In this document: piece by piece, positions 4,953 through 7,675 of the stretch
Layout of the letters: every line of letters starts with the position of its first letter
How positions within the stretch are numbered: the first letter of the stretch is position 1
Assembly (NCBI GenBank): GCA_030630585.1
Contig: DAOVMU010000066.1
Span: 1-7,675, forward strand
DNA from: Candidatus Bathyarchaeota archaeon
GTDB taxonomy: Archaea > Thermoproteota > Bathyarchaeia > Bathyarchaeales > Bathycorpusculaceae
Length of the DNA stretch: 7,675 nucleotides
Direction: 5' to 3'
Program-made: the position numbers and the translations under genes
The notes under the pieces: generated by a model
The model's input: only the letters and a program-made list of their open reading frames with translations
Database searches by the model: none
Told to the model about the DNA's origin: nothing

Positions 4953-6916
4953 TAGGCAACCCCTCTGATTATCGATTTTCCTTCAATGTTCTGCACTGTA
5001 ATTATGTTCACTTCTTCTTCTGTGAAGGTTATCTGGCTGGGTGTAAGAACTACATATTGAGCGTTTGCATCTTTAACTGTTGAAATGAGCATCTTCGCGA
5101 TTATTTCACGGTTTTTAGGGTCCATGTGAACGTCGTATTCGTCAACGGCACGGAAGGGTGAACGGACATGTTGCTGCAAAGCTAATAGGAAGCTTATGGT
5201 TGCTGTTGTTCTTTCTCCACCACTTTGTGTGTAAGCATTAAGTGGAACTGGTTTGCTGCCTTTAAAGCCTACGAGAATTCCCAGTCCTGCAGCCTCTATA
5301 TCATGTTCGTTGATGAGTCTGACCTGTCCAACGGCTTGAGCTTGCGCGAGAATTTTTTGATATTGTAGGCTCACTCGGTCTAGAAGGCTTTGGATTACTG
5401 TTCGCCAAGCCCGCATCCTTGTTTTAACTTCTTCTAATGCTTTCTCACGGTTTTCAGCAACCAGTCTTGCTTTTTTCTTCAACTCTAAGTAAAGATTTGA
5501 ATAGGATTCATACATACGTTCTATGTCCTCAGAAACATCTGAAAGAGCTGCTAAATATCCGTCTGTAACCCTAGCCTCGTCAAGAATTTCGCTAACGCTT
5601 TTTATTACTGCAATTCTTGGTCCTGTTTGCCCCGCTTTTTCGAGGTCTTCATCCAAGTAGGTCTTTGCGTCTTTCAGTTCTCTTTCCATTTTTGCAAGTT
5701 CAATTTTTGCGTTTTTTTCACGATACTGAAGAAGTGCCAACCTAATTCTATTCTCTAAAACATTACTGTTAACTTTCTCAACTTCTTCTTCTAGATTTTC
5801 CATTGTTTTTTTGTTTTCATCTATCTTTGGGTTCAGTTTTGAAAGTTGCTGATTAGAGTTTTGTATCATTTCCTTCAGGTTTTCACTTTTCAGAAGCTTG
5901 AAAGGTTCCGAAAGAACTTCCTCAAAGCCTTGGTTTATTAATGGAGACGGGTTTCCGCTTTGAATTGCATTCTCCAGCATTGTGGTTTCTTTTAGCAGTT
6001 GCTCGCATAGGTATATTGTTGAATCACTTGTGGCTTTCTCACGCTCAAGGCTTAAACGGTCACCAAAGAGTCTTTTCCATTCATCTTTTTGTTTTCCAAG
6101 CTGGTTTCGCTGAATTTGAAGCTCGCCCGTTACTGCTCTGGTTTCGTCTTCTATCTGATTTAGAATAATCTGTTCTTTCCTGTTCTTTTCTTCTAATCCC
6201 TTAACTATGTTTTCTCTTCTCACTGCTTCTGCCCAGGCAAGTTCCCTTTCTAAGAATCTCCGTTTAGTTTGCAGCTGCTTTTTCTCTTGATATTTATCAT
6301 ATTGTTCTCTCCAATAGCTGAGTGTCTGTTCAGCCGATTCTAGGAGCTTGCTTATTGAACTATCTTGGCTTGATATGCGTGTCAGCTTCTTTCGAGCCTT
6401 TAGAACATTTTCTCGGTAGGATTCAAGTCCAACGGCGGCTTCAACCATCTTCAACTTTTCCTGTGGAGGAAGCACAGTGAATTGCTCAACCATGTTCTGA
6501 TGCATGATGATAAGCATGTTATCAGGGTCGACTCCCAATCTAGCTAGGAGCCTTTCAACTTCAGCTTTTGTAGCTGCCCTATTTTCAAGGGCAAACCAGT
6601 ATTTACCGTCCCGTCTTAGACTACGCGTGAGGAAAATCTGGTCTTTTCTAAACTTGGGAACGGGTCTACGCTCACCTTTCTTGGCGTTATTTAGAACCAA
6701 TGTGACGCGGGCTTGATCTGTCCCCCAACGTATTAAATCACTCAATTTTTTAGAACGTTCAGTGTAGGATTGTCCCAAAGCCACGGAGATAGCCAGCAAA
6801 AGCGAGGATTTTCCTGAGCCGTTGGGTCCGCAAATTACGTTTACGCCTGGTTTAAACGGTACTCTGGCATATTCGTAGCTCATGAAGTTTTCTAGGATTA
6901 CCTCTTGAATCAGCAT
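4952..6916 (-). CDS. Short SMC-family ATPase with Smc5/Smc6-like heads
   Basis: A 654-residue ABC-type SMC ATPase. The N-terminal head (1-165) has Walker A GPNGSGKS at 30-37, the Smc6-like KLSDLIRWG at 57-65 and a Q-loop in MHQNMVEQF (Gln140). Coiled coil runs from about 165-315 and 345-520, including ELAWAEAVRR near 225 and the joint-like EILDEAR..LAAL near 443-458. The C-terminal head has signature SGGER at 565-569, Walker B FRAVDE with Asp592 and Glu593, D-loop MDPKN at 598-602, and QYVVLTP near 617. PFRxVDE and MDP match Smc5, and DEYDVHMD matches Smc6 DEFDVxMD. No hinge domain or CXXC zinc hook is visible, and the length is about half that of normal SMCs. The start is fixed: an in-frame TGA lies six codons upstream, with GAGG at 6927-6930. 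It heads the three-gene operon. It probably tethers or extrudes DNA on the chromosome. Rad50 and RecN fit less well. Confidence 0.88.
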   Translation of the reverse strand: MLIQEVILENFMSYEYARVPFKPGVNVICGPNGSGKSSLLLAISVALGQSYTERSKKLSDLIRWGTDQARVTLVLNNAKKGERRPVPKFRKDQIFLTRSLRRDGKYWFALENRAATKAEVERLLARLGVDPDNMLIIMHQNMVEQFTVLPPQEKLKMVEAAVGLESYRENVLKARKKLTRISSQDSSISKLLESAEQTLSYWREQYDKYQEKKQLQTKRRFLERELAWAEAVRRENIVKGLEEKNRKEQIILNQIEDETRAVTGELQIQRNQLGKQKDEWKRLFGDRLSLEREKATSDSTIYLCEQLLKETTMLENAIQSGNPSPLINQGFEEVLSEPFKLLKSENLKEMIQNSNQQLSKLNPKIDENKKTMENLEEEVEKVNSNVLENRIRLALLQYREKNAKIELAKMERELKDAKTYLDEDLEKAGQTGPRIAVIKSVSEILDEARVTDGYLAALSDVSEDIERMYESYSNLYLELKKKARLVAENREKALEEVKTRMRAWRTVIQSLLDRVSLQYQKILAQAQAVGQVRLINEHDIEAAGLGILVGFKGSKPVPLNAYTQSGGERTTATISFLLALQQHVRSPFRAVDEYDVHMDPKNREIIAKMLISTVKDANAQYVVLTPSQITFTEEEVNIITVQNIEGKSIIRGVA

Positions 6917-6947
6917 TAAGTAGTTGCCTCTTCAGCGTAGTAATAGA

Positions 6948-6969
6948 GTTAAAAATCCATTATTAAAAC
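6948..6969. promoter_or_regulatory. AT-rich divergent promoter region, candidate TATA boxes
   Basis: This AT-rich patch lies upstream of the minus-strand SMC operon. On the minus strand, TTTTAATA (plus 6961-6968) would place a transcription start near 6939 and give a short leader that contains the GAGG at 6927-6930. A second box, TTTTTAA (plus 6949-6955), would give an almost leaderless start. Read on the plus strand, TTAAAAAT at 6949-6956 could serve a leaderless transcript of the small ORF at 6985. Positions follow the usual archaeal distance of about 25 bases between TATA and start site. This is inferred from base composition and spacing only. Confidence 0.35.
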
Positions 6970-6984
6970 AATTAGGCTGGGTTT

Positions 6985-7098
6985 ATGCTTAAAAAGTGTT
7001 GTTTCCAGTCGAAGTTTAGGGATAGGAGTTGCGTTAAATCTGCAAAGAATTATCTGTTTGAAGAAGCGGAGAAACACGCGAGAGAGATGGGCCCCTGA
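6985..7098 (+). CDS. Doubtful small ORF, 37 aa, cysteine- and charge-rich
   Basis: A 37-codon ORF starting MLKKCCFQSKFRDRSC and continuing as an apparent amphipathic helix (SAKNYLFEEAEKHAREMG) before a TGA. Cysteines are at residues 5, 6 and 16. There is no Shine-Dalgarno, so it would have to be leaderless; an AT-rich box about 30 bases upstream allows that. A one-base loss in the CCCC run at 7092-7095 would join the helix to a further 13 codons (ERAGIDEFTLLK and stop at 7133-7135), so it could also be a decayed or mis-sequenced longer gene. The overall composition looks protein-like, but the shortness makes chance possible. No family is recognised. Confidence 0.25.
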   Translation: MLKKCCFQSKFRDRSCVKSAKNYLFEEAEKHAREMGP

Positions 7099-7222
7099 AA
7101 GAGCTGGAATTGATGAATTTACATTATTGAAATGATTCTTCATGGTTGAAAGTGAATGGAAACATAAAAGATAGAGATAGGTAAACAGTGTGAGAAAGAA
7201 TCCTAAATTTCTTAAGTGACTA

Positions 7223-7232
7223 CAGTATACTG
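7223..7232. repeat. 10-base perfect palindrome CAGTATACTG
   Basis: CAGTATACTG is its own reverse complement and ends 21 bases before the ATG at 7254, close to where a transcription start would be expected if AATTTCTTAA at 7206-7215 acts as a TATA-like box. A regulator site is possible, but a ten-base palindrome can arise by chance. Confidence 0.25.
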
Positions 7233-7240
7233 AGAGCTCT

Positions 7241-7245
7241 AGGTG
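7241..7245 (+). promoter_or_regulatory. Shine-Dalgarno AGGTG deciding the start at 7254
   Basis: AGGTG matches the archaeal anti-Shine-Dalgarno and is eight bases from the ATG at 7254. The frame is open upstream back to a TGA at 7191-7193 but contains no other ATG or GTG, so this site supports 7254 as the start. Confidence 0.6.
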
Positions 7246-7253
7246 CTAAGCTT

Positions 7254-7675
7254 ATGGTTGTTGCTGGAAAAATCTTTAGGCTTGTTGAACCGCTTTCACT
7301 GGGTGAAGCAGCGTCTAGGCTTGAGGGATATCGCACTGAAGAGTCTTATGAGGAAGGTGACTACAAGTTTGCGCTTGTAACTGAGGTTGTGGGGCTCTTG
7401 CCGAAGGAAAACATGCTTAGAGGAGTTTACTCGCATGACCACGTGATTAATGTTTTCCATAGAGGCAAAGTCATGCCTTTACCGCGAACTGTTGAAGCGC
7501 TCTTCAGCTTTGCTGAACATGAAGGCGTCACGTTTTTGAGTATAGTAGAGAAGAAACGTTTGGCCAATTTTATGGCAAACAAGCTCAGCGAAATTCTATT
7601 CGACAAAGTAGGCGACATAGTGGAAGCTAGAATCTCTCCTGAAACATTGAAGGAATTCCACGTAAGAAACAGAGA
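7254..7675 (+). CDS. Unrecognised protein, 3' partial (140 aa visible)
   Basis: The frame is open from ATG 7254 to the end of the window, so the C terminus is missing. The start is supported by AGGTG at 7241-7245. The visible part begins MVVAGKIFRLVEPLSLGEAA. The segment KFALVTEVVGLLPKENMLRG, followed by VYSHDHVINVFHRGKVMPLP, alternates hydrophobic and polar residues and looks beta-rich, like a small barrel or sandwich. A mixed region TVEALFSFAEHEGVTFLSIV follows, then a basic helix KKRLANFMANKLSEILF and the start of a second unit, VGDIVEARISPETLKEFHVR. There is no signal peptide, membrane helix or obvious catalytic motif. It is transcribed away from the SMC operon across a shared intergenic region. 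I do not recognise the family and propose no function. Confidence 0.75.
   Translation, partial: MVVAGKIFRLVEPLSLGEAASRLEGYRTEESYEEGDYKFALVTEVVGLLPKENMLRGVYSHDHVINVFHRGKVMPLPRTVEALFSFAEHEGVTFLSIVEKKRLANFMANKLSEILFDKVGDIVEARISPETLKEFHVRNR

Larger units (their letters stand above)
6917..7253. other. Divergent intergenic region, 337 bases
   Basis: This stretch separates the SMC operon from the next plus-strand gene. It holds the AT-rich promoter patch, a doubtful 37-codon ORF, and a 10-base palindrome with a Shine-Dalgarno just before 7254. No tRNA, convincing C/D-box RNA, inverted-repeat element or tandem repeat was seen. From 7099 to about 7200 nothing is recognised beyond short fragments interrupted by stops. 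Confidence 0.6.

Noticed and set aside
4952..6916. Rad50, RecN or Wadjet JetC identity for the ATPase
   Set aside because: There is no zinc hook (Rad50), the Walker B and D-loop residues differ from RecN, there is no neighbouring nuclease or topoisomerase VI-like JetD gene, and the C-terminal head follows Smc5/6 residues.
6949..7143. 64-codon minus-strand open frame in the divergent region
   Set aside because: It would lie immediately upstream of the SMC gene and cover the promoter patch. It has no Shine-Dalgarno and reads as low-complexity, non-protein-like sequence opposite the small plus-strand ORF.
7110..7233. C/D-box-like elements (TTGATGA near 7110, CTGA near 7230)
   Set aside because: The C box has a mismatch at its first base and the possible D box is about 120 bases away, with no internal D'/C' pair, so a C/D sRNA is not supported.
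1..7675. CRISPR array, insertion sequence, prophage or tRNA attachment site
   Set aside because: No direct repeats with spacers, terminal inverted repeats, transposase or integrase motifs, or tRNA genes are visible on either strand.

Overview
The window comes from an archaeal chromosome. Its left end carries the tail of an archaeal RNA polymerase large subunit, followed by ribosomal protein eL30 and the short two-KH archaeal form of NusA. The A' and A'' parts of the polymerase subunit are joined in one reading frame. Most archaea split them; the unsplit form is known from Thaumarchaeota, Aigarchaeota and Korarchaeota. Together with the gene content this points to an uncultivated TACK-type lineage, possibly a Bathyarchaeia or Thaumarchaeota relative. 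The exact taxon cannot be settled from this window.

Layout. (1) Positions 1-3365, plus strand: rpoA (5' end outside the window), rpl30e and nusA, each overlapping the next by ATGA, so a tightly coupled transcription/translation operon. (2) Positions 3384-3563, plus strand: a 59-residue protein too short for usual ORF cut-offs, with a signal-peptide-like N terminus and a C-terminal membrane helix. It sits where many archaea carry rpsL and rpsG. A T8 tract inside its start region may end or attenuate the RNAP operon. (3) Positions 3571-6916, minus strand and tail to tail with the first block: three overlapping genes, read in the order SMC-family ATPase (654 aa), kleisin-like protein (274 aa), tandem winged-helix KITE-like protein (186 aa). 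(4) Positions 6917-7253: a 337-base AT-rich divergent region with candidate promoters and one doubtful 37-codon ORF. (5) Positions 7254-7675, plus strand: the first 140 residues of an unrecognised protein running off the window.

The item of most interest is block 3. The ATPase has Walker A, Q-loop, SGGER signature and Walker B motifs. Its C-terminal head reads like eukaryotic Smc5 and Smc6 rather than canonical archaeal Smc, and it is about half the normal SMC length with no visible hinge or zinc hook. Its two partners have the features expected of a kleisin (ScpA/Nse4 role) and a KITE protein (ScpB/Nse1/Nse3 role). The three genes therefore look like a complete, self-contained, miniature Smc5/6-like DNA-organising or repair complex. 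Function and family assignments for the two small partners are inferences from residue patterns and gene order, not from searches.
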